From the NCBI RefSeq assembly GCF_013394795.1, contig NZ_JABXYU010000001.1:1922001-1986000 (forward strand): DNA of 64,000 bases, given 5' to 3'. The DNA comes from Leptotrichia sp. oral taxon 223 (GTDB lineage Bacteria; Fusobacteriota; Fusobacteriia; Fusobacteriales; Leptotrichiaceae). Below, piece by piece: positions 30,201 through 37,504 of this stretch (its first letter is position 1; each line of letters starts with the position of its first letter). The translations under genes were made by a program, and so were the position numbers. The notes beneath the pieces are model-generated. The model did not search any database. It was not told where the DNA came from and was given only the letters and a program-made list of their open reading frames with translations.

Positions 30201-32888
30201 GACAGATACTCCTACGGAATTGTGCTGGCTAAAAACGCAAATGCTGAAGCAGGCGGAACTAACGGAACAACTGTTAAGATTGGAGATGGAAGCTATACTC
30301 TTGATGCAAGCGGAAAAGTTTCGAGCCTGACACCAACTAATGCTCCAACAATTGTGCTGGCAGCTAATAAAAATGCAGGTGGACTTGTTACATCAACAGC
30401 GCCAACTAATCCAAGAATTCCGGAAGAAGTTTACGAACAGGGAAATGCCGTATATTACTACTCAGCTGATAAAAACTCCAAGGCTAGTTCATTTGCAAAC
30501 GTAACAATGAACGGTGACTACAATACTGCTTACTACACAGCAGGAAGTGTTGACAACTTTGGAACAATCGACTTGAGATCGCAAAACAACCTGAATACTG
30601 TAAATGGACTTTCAAGTTCGACTCTAGGATACGGAAACTTGGGAATAGTTTCAACAAACCCTAATGTTGCATCAACAAACTACGGAACAATTATTACATC
30701 AATGTCAGATACTGAAAATCAAAAATACTCAGCAGGTATGGCAGCAGGACGTAACGTTTACAACGATGAAGGAAAATTTGTAAGAACTGAGGATGAAGGA
30801 TACGTTGTAAACAGAGGTACAATAACAGTATCACAAGATGAAGGTATCGGAATGTTTGCAACTGGTGCAAGATCTAAGGCTGTAAACTACGGTACTATCG
30901 ATCTTCAAGGTAAGAATTCGATAGGAATGTACCTGGATCAGGGAGCACATGGTGAAAACTACGGTACAATCATGGGAGACGGACAAAGCGTCAAAGGTGT
31001 AGTTGCAATCAATAACGGATACATCAAGAACTATGGTACAATTAAAGTTACAGGAACAGGTTCAATAGGAATTCTTACAGATAATATGGATGTCAAGACT
31101 GATAACGAAGATTCTGGTGCAAACCCATATAAAGGAACAGAATCAGGAGTAACAGCCAACATCAAATACGTTGCTTCAGGTAATGTAAAAACAACAGGTG
31201 TAGGAACAACTATAACAGTGCCTGATGCTGTGCCAATGACTAAGATTACTGTAGACGGTATTGACACTCCAATATTCAATGTTGAAAGTGATGCGGCAAA
31301 TACAGGAGACTGGGCTAACAAAATAACAGTTTCAAGCAGCATTCAAACTGGAGGAACAAGAATAATTGATCTTCACGCTAAAAATGAATGGGGTAATCCT
31401 GTATGGGAACACGCTTACAAAGATCAGCTGTCAGAAGTTACAAGCATCGGAATGTACGTAGATACTTCAGGAGTCAGATATACTAACCCAATTGACGGAA
31501 TCCAATACTTGCCTAATTTATCAGAAGTAAACTTGTATTTCGGACCGGAAGCTACATTGTATACAAACTCCAAGGCAATCAGAATTGGAGATAAAGTTGA
31601 CGTTAACGGAAATGTTACTAAGAGCAATATCCTGAAACCATTTAACGATGCATTGGCTAAATTGGCAGGAGGGGCAATTGTCAATCCGCTGTCAGCAAGC
31701 TTAACTTGGCAAGTAAAAGCAAAACTTGATGCAAATAACCAATTGTCAGAAGTATATATGAGTAAGGTTCCTTACCACTCATTTGCCTATGACGATGATA
31801 CTTCACTTGTAAACTTCACAAACAACCTGGACAACATCTATGAAATCGCAAGACCGGAAAGTGCTGAAAAAGTTATCTTCAATAAACTGAACAGCCTAGG
31901 AAACGGAGAAGGGCATATCCTGGCTCAGGCGTTCGATCAGATGAGAGGGCACATTTATGGTGGAGTCCAACAAAGAATCAAGGCTACATCTGATATCCTT
32001 GGCGGAGAGATTGACGGGCTTAGAAGCGATACCAACCTTTCAAAGGATTCCAACAAGTTCAAGGCGTTCGGACAAAGAAACGAGTACAAGACTGACACTG
32101 CAGGAATACCTGACTGGTACAGCAACTCAGGTGGATTTGCCTACGTCCACGAAGATGAGACTGTAAGACTTGGACAAGCTTCAGGATGGTATGCGGGAGT
32201 TGTAAACAACTACTACACATTCAAAGATCTGTCTAAATCTTATGAAAACCAGGCAATGGCCAAAGTCGGAGTGTTCAAGTCAATCCCTCTTGACGGTGAC
32301 GGAACATTCGTACTTAATGTAGGAGGAAACGGATTCTTCGGAAGAAACGACATCAAGCGTAGATTCTGGGTAGTAGATCAGGAATTCAGAGCAAAAGCTG
32401 ACTACTATTCTTATGGTGCGGGAGCAAACCTTGGACTTGAAAAGGCATTTGTAATAAATGACGGCTTCAGCATCGTTCCAAACATCGGAATCAAGGCTGA
32501 ATACGGAAGATTCTCTTCAATCCATGAAAACGGGGACATGGCGCTGAATGTCAAGAGCGACGACTACATCTCAGTTAAACCGAATGCAGGAATCGACTTC
32601 AGATACAGCCAGCCAGTGTTCAAGAATACGAACTTCACAGCAGTTCTGGGCTTCACTTATGAAAACGAAATCGGAAAACTGAACGACGTTGAAAATGAAG
32701 CAAGAATAGTTGGAGCATGGACAGACTACTTCGGAATCAGAGGGGACAAGGAAGACAAGAGAGGAAACTTCAAGTCGCACCTTAACCTAGGACTGGATAA
32801 CGGAAGACTGGGATTCACAGTAAACACAGGATACGAAACAAAGGGACACAACTTCAACGCCGGACTGGGACTGAGAGTTCTGTACTAG
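23742..32888 (+). CDS. giant type V autotransporter adhesin, intact
   Basis: 3048 aa, exported through Sec and displayed on the outer membrane. Residues 1-48 form an extended signal peptide (MSNNLRQIAKDLRSFVKRCK, then LLIAFLVTGLLTFAP, cleavage near NADA). A helical linker and the conserved N-terminal block with WGTTYRGRGGKFLEYY follow to about residue 170. The passenger, about 180-2750, is a beta-helix rich in N, G, T, S with many NYGTI, VNRGTI and GIYAE turns. The last ~280 residues are the autotransporter barrel, preceded by the EGHILAQAFDQMRGHIYGGVQQRIKA linker helix. AAGGAGG precedes the start. A role in adhesion or coaggregation is inferred from fusobacterial relatives such as RadD; the ligand is unknown. 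Confidence 0.95.
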   Translation: MSNNLRQIAKDLRSFVKRCKDVHYSDSLLIAFLVTGLLTFAPRLNADAATEQQEVSAATYDAITDLRQSFIRARKENEKSLKGAESELAKLLQQGDQVIKSPWASFQFGTGYTNNDWGTTYRGRGGKFLEYYRRDNDLTKYVFDPSKHLYGATNLNIPRNQEPDALTINPANVYKAYEPTEVTKMDAMTLPNAPTFNPNVVAPPARNYGTTRNDLDRRTFTTRGVTPTTADAYANTGYNTISQGTSGSNDGATFTTTGADYYNTYYNGANNNTHGQVEKLPQTSPPSFHPNITSFTGNIESGIKGHHYDGPYDAHTPYLNRYASYSDTWYYYVTVNGDTSTAAYNSNSSSGLHGRDMTYQRGHMSQDANGNWHWDATPSNETPTFRSNMILANNAAGLTIFDSNFTIDTFRNYTLPRNVVKVTNGNLSIQNTSSGTEYAYDLDTASPKIGHRDNETNFTINPAYSNAILVSGTGGDVNISNAGRGTTFNINGDRSNGILVTSSGKKVKVDGKTTFNANGNYTAGIYMASGAGNANVTSTTFNVKNSSYGLLVDSSAATGNTVTDSIFNITSGDGFHLRQGKGSVSGSIFTIGSGNGIYAHSGTTLSTVSGSRFTITGQNSNGILKNTTNDTTVSGSTFHVNGAGSTGITYNAHSTNEVIRNSTFNVNGGNGTTAGVHMINAEKITVDPNTDFNVNGHGIGIEIVNNGTSNKEIEFTGNPLNPPVKWTNMTLSGGYNVGINIMNGQMNSGVVTREINLHPGNSDKYGLDMTIVSNNNVGYFNRGYADKLTILSGNDPINTNSSSGYGRVKIGKIDPNAVGYDNNVIFANTAYAKAGEVNFKQIEIDGNNNTIAYFAPGNGGYFAGLSSNPTNNANVGFFGGTLAVQGIIGRNNLDSNSNNYDSTGNIGVYVASGQRNGLNTHDQIGEITGTTLDDLDVTNLNIGVGPNAENTTLVYAINGSAVKVANNTTQANGNILGSTISDGEFNYAKSKATQGVNYWGYTTPYSHISKGTVIAYSEGIFDNSQHKFGSNFNAGFDRNAPTKITINSPVDMVSKQGTAYRTSKGGQVVANGTTRAGGYQSIIAYSQDDASRTQLTNGVTYKSMKGTEDSIGSIIQVTKGITAADNMLFSTTNTQTINGTTVPYGPASGRNPIDFEKAYGNIGAYAVGGGDVLIKGTTANESTKEGSDKLVADAGGKSLIYGMAAYASGNGRPVVGNDNGSVVIFDSDSSAAATVVTGTNGALFATDRGYIEFAGEIVHQNNIGASVKTGTSNDGATIGAGETRGGRGAVMGVTNDHTNVPVFYVKRTSGTDDAGITFNNPTKIDMYDGYFLTGNEYQHRTGSINNYWNNSYSDYYKDKQRTAANGTAWDRARYRGMSEVTLNLVKGGEIDLGLINQAENTLKWNGDKDKTSAGGYLGSIAKYAGEMANIVNKASTNKDSTSKATKFSSTIINSTLDVENDKIELENYALSNPVSGVKSEKADGGTSVNDTAVDPFNNIKMESTKVNIKNNVKIYGDIGTLNGKSLLAGQGLNMANSLYRWDKLNDDNSNWVKTDNTQSGYTNEGTVSVWGGSDTNSITGINVAYGTIENKANAKVVVDHGFGIAGTDDSILKNNEGTIYVTGKYDPNGQDGIAGTGLNNSKKAKTTVESSPTGKNYGIVGISTNNVTEHASYGGYRYGNNKVDIENKNGIIEVDGELATGIYAENVNQSGAATYYNGSTDNATAKKSNVNILYENQSASQDDAIRVNHGAGGTANTTTQENKNLRGVGIALVEKNKDTAAANRGGVITLNTKNNGIGGTADILTYQNGIGIYGESAEIKFKTDSTGLTVDTGSDGAGIWVTDDSIVSSKADRLGTPKTLNYNYKGYNDKKGFGMIFGSTDPNNKYGGTTAKNYLDIKFNNNGDTNLTLAVEKAQTSPGTIAAGKGTTRGIAGMLVNTDANDSVYNYGDIKEDTSKTNVRSYGAVVNKGRLVNYGNIELNDSLNVDASSVEKADLKKVNAGIMANDHTTAANTWIENYGDIKVGTTSRKNIGGFGIYGYNIITGEKADHTPSTITVNSNSYGIYSGDGTVKVQKGTKLLVGNDTVLGHVQTTTGKAITTNPSGYPINRQTAYSQASELLPGRTTDAAYGVYIGDNSLMSGGSRNVEVSADMDIDRYSYGIVLAKNANAEAGGTNGTTVKIGDGSYTLDASGKVSSLTPTNAPTIVLAANKNAGGLVTSTAPTNPRIPEEVYEQGNAVYYYSADKNSKASSFANVTMNGDYNTAYYTAGSVDNFGTIDLRSQNNLNTVNGLSSSTLGYGNLGIVSTNPNVASTNYGTIITSMSDTENQKYSAGMAAGRNVYNDEGKFVRTEDEGYVVNRGTITVSQDEGIGMFATGARSKAVNYGTIDLQGKNSIGMYLDQGAHGENYGTIMGDGQSVKGVVAINNGYIKNYGTIKVTGTGSIGILTDNMDVKTDNEDSGANPYKGTESGVTANIKYVASGNVKTTGVGTTITVPDAVPMTKITVDGIDTPIFNVESDAANTGDWANKITVSSSIQTGGTRIIDLHAKNEWGNPVWEHAYKDQLSEVTSIGMYVDTSGVRYTNPIDGIQYLPNLSEVNLYFGPEATLYTNSKAIRIGDKVDVNGNVTKSNILKPFNDALAKLAGGAIVNPLSASLTWQVKAKLDANNQLSEVYMSKVPYHSFAYDDDTSLVNFTNNLDNIYEIARPESAEKVIFNKLNSLGNGEGHILAQAFDQMRGHIYGGVQQRIKATSDILGGEIDGLRSDTNLSKDSNKFKAFGQRNEYKTDTAGIPDWYSNSGGFAYVHEDETVRLGQASGWYAGVVNNYYTFKDLSKSYENQAMAKVGVFKSIPLDGDGTFVLNVGGNGFFGRNDIKRRFWVVDQEFRAKADYYSYGAGANLGLEKAFVINDGFSIVPNIGIKAEYGRFSSIHENGDMALNVKSDDYISVKPNAGIDFRYSQPVFKNTNFTAVLGFTYENEIGKLNDVENEARIVGAWTDYFGIRGDKEDKRGNFKSHLNLGLDNGRLGFTVNTGYETKGHNFNAGLGLRVLY

Positions 32889-32975
32889 TAAAGTGTACGG
32901 GCTTGAAGAGCTCAAGAAAGCTTGAGATGAGCAGAACAGCTTAAACTTAAGGGGAGGCTGCCTACGGGCGGTCTT
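31750..32975 (+). repeat. 3' arm of inverted repeat, right copy
   Basis: Inverted near-copy of 12070-13295. Encodes the same barrel, then a shared untranslated tail with CTCAAG-AAAG-CTTGAG and the GC-rich terminator. Confidence 0.9.
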
Positions 32976-32984
32976 TCTTTTTTT
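32955..32984 (+). terminator. terminator of right autotransporter
   Basis: AGGCTGCC (32955-32962), TACG loop, GGCGGTCT (32967-32974), then TTCTTTTTTT. Confidence 0.82.
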
Positions 32985-33083
32985 GCTTCTTTTTTAGATT
33001 TTATTACGAATCATAATTTAAAATTGAATAAATATAAAAATAATGGTAAAATAGCAGTAATAAGTTATTTAGGAGGAAAACAG

Positions 33084-34712
33084 ATGAAAAAGATTCCTAT
33101 TGGTATTGATGATTTTAAAAAATTAATGGAAAACGACGCATACTATGTTGACAAAACGGAATTTATTTCTGAGATTTTGGATGATGCTTCGGAAGTGAAA
33201 TTGTTTACACGTCCAAGAAGGTTTGGGAAGACTTTGAATATGTCAATGCTTAAATATTTTTTTGATATTGATAATGCTGAGGAAAATAGGAAATTGTTTA
33301 GTGGACTGGATATTGAAAAGTCAGAATATTTTTCAGAACAAGGAAAGTATCCAGTGATTTTCATTTCATTGAAGGGGATTAAAAGTAACTGTTGGGAAGA
33401 ATGTTTGTTTGACTTGAGAAGTTTAATTAGTAATCTTTATAACGAGTTTGAATTTGTCAGAGCTTCTTTGAATGAAAGTGAGCTGAAAGAATTTAATAAA
33501 ATCTGGTTTAAAAAAGATGATGGCGAGTATAAGAATGCTTTGCAGAATTTGACAGCTTATTTGTATCGGCATTACAAAAAGGAAGTTATTTTGTTAATTG
33601 ATGAGTATGACAGTCCTTTGATTTCAGCTTATGAACATCACTATTATAACGATGCTGTTACATTTTTTAAAATATTTTATGGAGAAGCATTGAAAACTAA
33701 TCAGTATTTAAAAATGGGCGTTATGACTGGAATTATCAGAGTTATTAAGGCTGGAATATTTTCTGACTTGAATAATCTAAGCGTTTATTCTATTTTAGAA
33801 AATGATTATGCTGAATTTTTTGGATTTAATCAGGATGAAGTTGAAGAGATACTTGAATATTTTGATGTGAAATATGAAGTTTCAGATGTTAAGGCTTGGT
33901 ATAATGGATATAAATTTGGTGATGCTGAGGTTTACAATCCTTGGAGTATTTTAAAATTTTTGAAATCTAAAAAAATTGGTTCACATTGGGTTGATACTTC
34001 CGGGAATTTCCTAATTAACGATATTTTGAAAAATATAGATACAGATACGATGGAAACTTTGGAAAGATTATTTATGGGCGAAAGCGTTGAGGAAAATATC
34101 AATGGAAATTCAGATTTGTCTGTCTTGCTTGATCAGGAAGAAATTTGGGAACTGCTTTTATTTAGCGGATATTTAACGATTGATGAGAAAATTGGGGAAG
34201 ATTATGAGAATGTCTATTCTTTAAGATTGCCAAACAGGGAAGTGAGGGAGTTTTTCAGACAGAAGTTCATTGATGTAAATTTTGGGGAAAGTTTATTTAG
34301 AAAGGCGATGGAATCTCTTAAAAAGCTCAAATTTAATTACTTTGAAAAATATCTTCAGGATATTTTGCTAAAATCGACAAGTTACAATGATACTAAAAAC
34401 GAGGATTTTTATCAAGGGCTAATTTTAGGAATGATGTTTTATCTGGACAACCATTATTATGTAAAATCCAATGAGGAATCGGGACTTGGGAGATATGATC
34501 TTATGATAGAGCCAAAGAATAAAAATAACAGGGCTTTTATATTGGAATTTAAAGTTACAAGGGATGAAAATACTCTTGAAAAGGTTTCAAGAGAGGCGAT
34601 AGAACAGATAATTGAAAAAAGATATGATGTTGTCTTGAGAGAAAGAGGCATTGAAGATATTACTCTCATTGGGGTGGCTTTTTGTGGCAAGAGAGTTAAA
34701 ATTTCTTATTAA
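33084..34712 (+). CDS. AAA-ATPase-like / PD-(D/E)XK domain protein
   Basis: 542 aa, cytoplasmic. The N-terminal part is the AAA-ATPase-like domain: GIDDFKKLMENDAYYVDKTEFI, a P-loop-like TRPRRFGKTLNMSML near residues 48-60, and the Walker-B-like VILLIDEYDSPL. The middle holds AWYNGYKFGDAEVYNPWSILKFL. The C-terminal part resembles the PD-(D/E)XK nuclease fold, with GRYDLMIEPKNK and FILEFKV. The start at 33084 follows AGGAGG; the frame is open 20 codons upstream without support. The family is common in Fusobacteria and Bacteroidetes and its function is unknown. It begins a three-gene run with the two downstream genes. Confidence 0.88.
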   Translation: MKKIPIGIDDFKKLMENDAYYVDKTEFISEILDDASEVKLFTRPRRFGKTLNMSMLKYFFDIDNAEENRKLFSGLDIEKSEYFSEQGKYPVIFISLKGIKSNCWEECLFDLRSLISNLYNEFEFVRASLNESELKEFNKIWFKKDDGEYKNALQNLTAYLYRHYKKEVILLIDEYDSPLISAYEHHYYNDAVTFFKIFYGEALKTNQYLKMGVMTGIIRVIKAGIFSDLNNLSVYSILENDYAEFFGFNQDEVEEILEYFDVKYEVSDVKAWYNGYKFGDAEVYNPWSILKFLKSKKIGSHWVDTSGNFLINDILKNIDTDTMETLERLFMGESVEENINGNSDLSVLLDQEEIWELLLFSGYLTIDEKIGEDYENVYSLRLPNREVREFFRQKFIDVNFGESLFRKAMESLKKLKFNYFEKYLQDILLKSTSYNDTKNEDFYQGLILGMMFYLDNHYYVKSNEESGLGRYDLMIEPKNKNNRAFILEFKVTRDENTLEKVSREAIEQIIEKRYDVVLRERGIEDITLIGVAFCGKRVKISY

Positions 34713-34723
34713 GGAGAGCTGGT

Positions 34724-36145
34724 GTGAATAAAAAAATTATTTTAACATTTATATTTTTACTGCTGGGAACGGTATCGTGCACTTCACTTTCAGAAGGGCT
34801 AACGATGAAAAGTGAGGTTTATAATGCAGACAATGTGGATTTTTATTATGATCTGACGTATAAGAAAGACGGAGAAACACAGTATGAGAGGCAGATTTGG
34901 GAGCAGGCTTATGACATTCTGGATAAGGCACAGGATTTTTTTCTGATGGATATTTTTGTGTTTAATGACTATGTTGGGAAAGGGGTTAAGGAGAAGTTGC
35001 AACCGCTGCCAATTGCGGAGGAATTTGCACAAAAGATACTGGAGAAGAGGGAAAAGGATCCAAATGTGGAAATTTACTTGATACTTGATGAAAGTAATAC
35101 GTTTTATGGGGCATTTGACAATAAGACTCATAAAAAGCTGGAGCAGGCTGGTGTAAAAATCGGGTATGTGGATTTGACGAAATTAAGGGATCCTATGCTT
35201 GTATATTCAGCTCCATGGCGTCTGTTTATCCAGCCTTTTGGAAACCCAAAAAATCGTGGGAAAATAAAAAATCCATTTTATGAAGGGACTGACAAAATTA
35301 CAATCCGCAGCCTTTTGAGGGCGTTAAATGCAAAAGCCGATCATAGAAAATTGATTATGAATGAAAATACAGCGATGCTGACATCAGCAAATCCGCATGC
35401 AGAAGGTTCAAAACACTCAAATGTGGCATTTAAGTTTTCATCTCCAATCATCAAGGAAATTTATGAAGGGGAAAAGCCAGTTGCAAAAATTACCAAAAAA
35501 GACGGAAGTCTAAGACGAAAACTTCCAGACAAGGATTTCAGCAAAATCCCATTTTCAGCGAATGACAAGCTAAAATTGCAATATTTTACAAATGGAGCCA
35601 CTGCTAAGGATATTTCAGAAGAATTAAAAAATGCACAGTTTGGAGAAAAAGTCATTATCGCCCAATTTTTCCTTGCAGACAGGGGAATTATCAATGATAT
35701 AAGAAAAGCGGCAAGACGTGGAGTGAAATTTGAAATAATCCTGAATAATTCAAAAGCAGGTTTCCCAAACAAAGCATCAGCTGGAGAATTAATGAAATAC
35801 GCCAGAAAACACAATTACGACATAAACGTCAAGTTTTACAACAAAGGCGAGGAAATGTACCACGTAAAAATGCTTTCCATCCTAAAAAAAGACTACCTGA
35901 TAACTTACGGCGGTTCCACAAACTTTACAAGAAGAAATATGCGAAACTTCAATCTGGAAAACGAGCTAAAAATCATGTCAGCATACGATCAGCAAATTTC
36001 TAAGGATATTTTAAACTACTATGACAGGCTGTGGACAAACAGGGATGGAGAATTTACATTACCTTATGATACGGAAAAAAACGAGAAATTAATGAATGAT
36101 CTGTTATTTAGATTTAGCGAAATGAATGGCTTTGGAGTTTTTTAA
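34724..36145 (+). CDS. phospholipase D-like lipoprotein
   Basis: 473 aa with GTG start 11 bases after the previous stop and AAGGAGAG in front, so translation is probably coupled. The signal peptide ends in a lipobox-like GTVSC (Cys near residue 19). Two HKD-type motifs are visible: DHRKLIMNENTAMLTSANP in the first half and YHVKMLSILKKDYLITYGGSTNFTRR in the second, the paired catalytic modules of the PLD superfamily. Members act on phospholipids, cardiolipin synthesis or nucleic acids; a lipoprotein anchor favours an envelope substrate, but this is inference. Confidence 0.85.
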   Translation: MNKKIILTFIFLLLGTVSCTSLSEGLTMKSEVYNADNVDFYYDLTYKKDGETQYERQIWEQAYDILDKAQDFFLMDIFVFNDYVGKGVKEKLQPLPIAEEFAQKILEKREKDPNVEIYLILDESNTFYGAFDNKTHKKLEQAGVKIGYVDLTKLRDPMLVYSAPWRLFIQPFGNPKNRGKIKNPFYEGTDKITIRSLLRALNAKADHRKLIMNENTAMLTSANPHAEGSKHSNVAFKFSSPIIKEIYEGEKPVAKITKKDGSLRRKLPDKDFSKIPFSANDKLKLQYFTNGATAKDISEELKNAQFGEKVIIAQFFLADRGIINDIRKAARRGVKFEIILNNSKAGFPNKASAGELMKYARKHNYDINVKFYNKGEEMYHVKMLSILKKDYLITYGGSTNFTRRNMRNFNLENELKIMSAYDQQISKDILNYYDRLWTNRDGEFTLPYDTEKNEKLMNDLLFRFSEMNGFGVF

Positions 36146-36180
36146 AAATATTTGTATATAAAAAAAGAAGAGTGATTTTT

Positions 36181-37167
36181 ATGGAAAGTGAAATTAAGAC
36201 AAATAAAATTAAGATAGAAAAAATAAATGAAAGCGATTATAATCGAATTTTTGTAATGTCGGACATTCATGGACAGTATGACTTGTTTTTGAAAATGCTT
36301 GGGAAAATTGATTTGAAAAGGGAAGATTTGCTTGTGATTATGGGGGATATTTGTGATAGAGGGGAAAAGTCGTATGAAATTTATATGAAATGTATGAAAA
36401 TGATAAAACTTGGGTATAATTTGAAATTTATTTTGGGGAATCATGAGGATATGCTGCTTGAGGATTTGGAAAATGATTATCCAATTAGATACGAAACAGA
36501 ATATTCAGTTTATAGAAATTCTAAATATTTTAAAAAGAAAAGTATAAAAGACTGGCACGAAGCGAATTTTTTGGTGGAAATAGAATGGCTTGTGAAATGG
36601 CTGGAAGATAGTCCGTTGGCAATTTTAGGAAATGAAAATATATTTGTGCATGCAGGGCTTGATTTACAGACGGCTCTAGTGGAACAGGAAAGGGAAACTG
36701 TGCTTTGGACTAGGGAAGAATTTTGGCTTATGGAAAATGTGGAGCTTGAAGAATATAGGGGTAAAAACATATATTTTGGTCATACGCCTAATATAAATGG
36801 AAGGATTTCTCAAAAGACTGATAAAATAAGCGGAATAGATTGTGGGGCATTTTTTACACATTTTTTAGGTTGTGTGGAAGTGAAGAGTAAAGAGAAAATT
36901 TATGTTTTTGAAAATGAATTTATTCAGTTTAGTGAAGTTTCAGGCAAGGTATTTTTGGAACTTTGGAATGAGGAAGTTAAACCATTTCTAAATTCTGAAA
37001 AGTATAAAATTAAAAATGGAAAAGGGAAAATTATAATTTTACAAAAATTAGATAGAAGAGAGAAAAAAGTTTTAACAGATTTTGGGAAAAAATATGAGAA
37101 AATGTTTGGAAAGAATATTGCAAATTATATTAAAAAGAAGAAATTACAAAGTAAAAAAATTTTTTAG
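36181..37167 (+). CDS. calcineurin-like Ser/Thr-type phosphatase
   Basis: 328 aa with all metallophosphoesterase motifs: MSDIHGQYDLF (metal ligands), MGDICDRGEKS, LGNHEDML, IFVHAGLDLQ and YFGHTPNING. This spacing matches bacterial PP1/PP2A-like protein phosphatases and diadenosine tetraphosphatases. The C-terminal ~100 residues are basic and family-atypical, ending in a K-rich tail. I prefer the start at 36181, with GAAGAG 8 bases upstream, over a GTG three codons earlier. It follows the PLD gene by 35 bases and probably shares its transcript. The substrate is unknown. Confidence 0.87.
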   Translation: MESEIKTNKIKIEKINESDYNRIFVMSDIHGQYDLFLKMLGKIDLKREDLLVIMGDICDRGEKSYEIYMKCMKMIKLGYNLKFILGNHEDMLLEDLENDYPIRYETEYSVYRNSKYFKKKSIKDWHEANFLVEIEWLVKWLEDSPLAILGNENIFVHAGLDLQTALVEQERETVLWTREEFWLMENVELEEYRGKNIYFGHTPNINGRISQKTDKISGIDCGAFFTHFLGCVEVKSKEKIYVFENEFIQFSEVSGKVFLELWNEEVKPFLNSEKYKIKNGKGKIIILQKLDRREKKVLTDFGKKYEKMFGKNIANYIKKKKLQSKKIF

Positions 37168-37169
37168 GA

Positions 37170-37197
37170 TTGACATTTTTATAAAATATGTTATAAT
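37170..37197 (+). promoter_or_regulatory. promoter of the 37-kb module RNA
   Basis: TTGACA (37170-37175), 16 bases, TATAAT (37192-37197). Confidence 0.75.
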
Positions 37198-37203
37198 AAA
37201 TGT

Positions 37204-37283
37204 GTAACAAACCTCTAAGGGGAACTTTATATAACAATAAAAAAATATGCCGTAAATTAGACTGGATTTTTCCAGTCTTTTTT
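37204..37283 (+). ncRNA. antitoxin-like RNA, 37-kb module
   Basis: About 80 nt from the promoter above to the terminator GACTGG-ATTTT-CCAGTC with T run. Its CTTTATATAACA is complementary to TGTTATATAAAG that runs into the micropeptide's GGAGG site, and its TATGCCG to the loop of the leader hairpin. CTAAGGGG near its 5' end also matches CCCCTTAG in the micropeptide's 3' flank. Same direction as, and just upstream of, its target. Confidence 0.72.
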
Positions 37284-37291
37284 GTTATAAT
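37263..37291 (+). promoter_or_regulatory. micropeptide promoter inside the RNA terminator
   Basis: TGGATT (37263-37268) lies within the terminator hairpin of the upstream RNA; TATAAT follows at 37286-37291 after 17 bases. Confidence 0.6.
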
Positions 37292-37345
37292 ATCTAGGTG
37301 AATTTCGGCATAATTCACAAAATGTTATATAAAGGAGGTAGTGAG

Positions 37346-37408
37346 ATGGTAGATTTCATTGCGATATTTATTCTTTTTGTAATTATTTATTACAGTTTGA
37401 ATAGATAG
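37346..37408 (+). CDS. hydrophobic micropeptide, toxin-like, single copy
   Basis: 20 aa, MVDFIAIFILFVIIYYSLNR: one predicted membrane helix with an acidic start and basic end, like the array micropeptides though only loosely similar in sequence. AAAGGAGG precedes the ATG. The leader forms GAATT-TCGGCAT-AATTC (37300-37316). The 3' flank has the array-like GAATTTCACCTCTACTCCTC and CCCCTTAGGGGG. typA begins 96 bases downstream and could share this transcript. Confidence 0.75.
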   Translation: MVDFIAIFILFVIIYYSLNR

Positions 37409-37467
37409 GGCATGAATTTCACCTCTACTCCTCGCCCCTTAGGGGGATAAGTAACTTTTAAATTTAA

Positions 37468-37504
37468 GGAGGAAAAATTAACAAAAAATTTGTTAAAATA
37501 AAAA
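37468..37504 (+). promoter_or_regulatory. typA ribosome-binding site separated by a hairpin
   Basis: AGGAGG at 37468-37473 lies 31 bases before the typA ATG, too far for normal use. Between them TTAACAAA (37478-37485) and TTTGTTAA (37489-37496) form a perfect 8-bp stem with a 3-base loop. Folding this away leaves about 12 bases between the site and the start codon. Confidence 0.65.

Noticed and set aside
24384-32780. Minus-strand and out-of-frame readings inside the right autotransporter
   Set aside because: Shadows of the 3048-codon gene; compositions (Ser/Cys/Ile-rich) are those of antisense translation.
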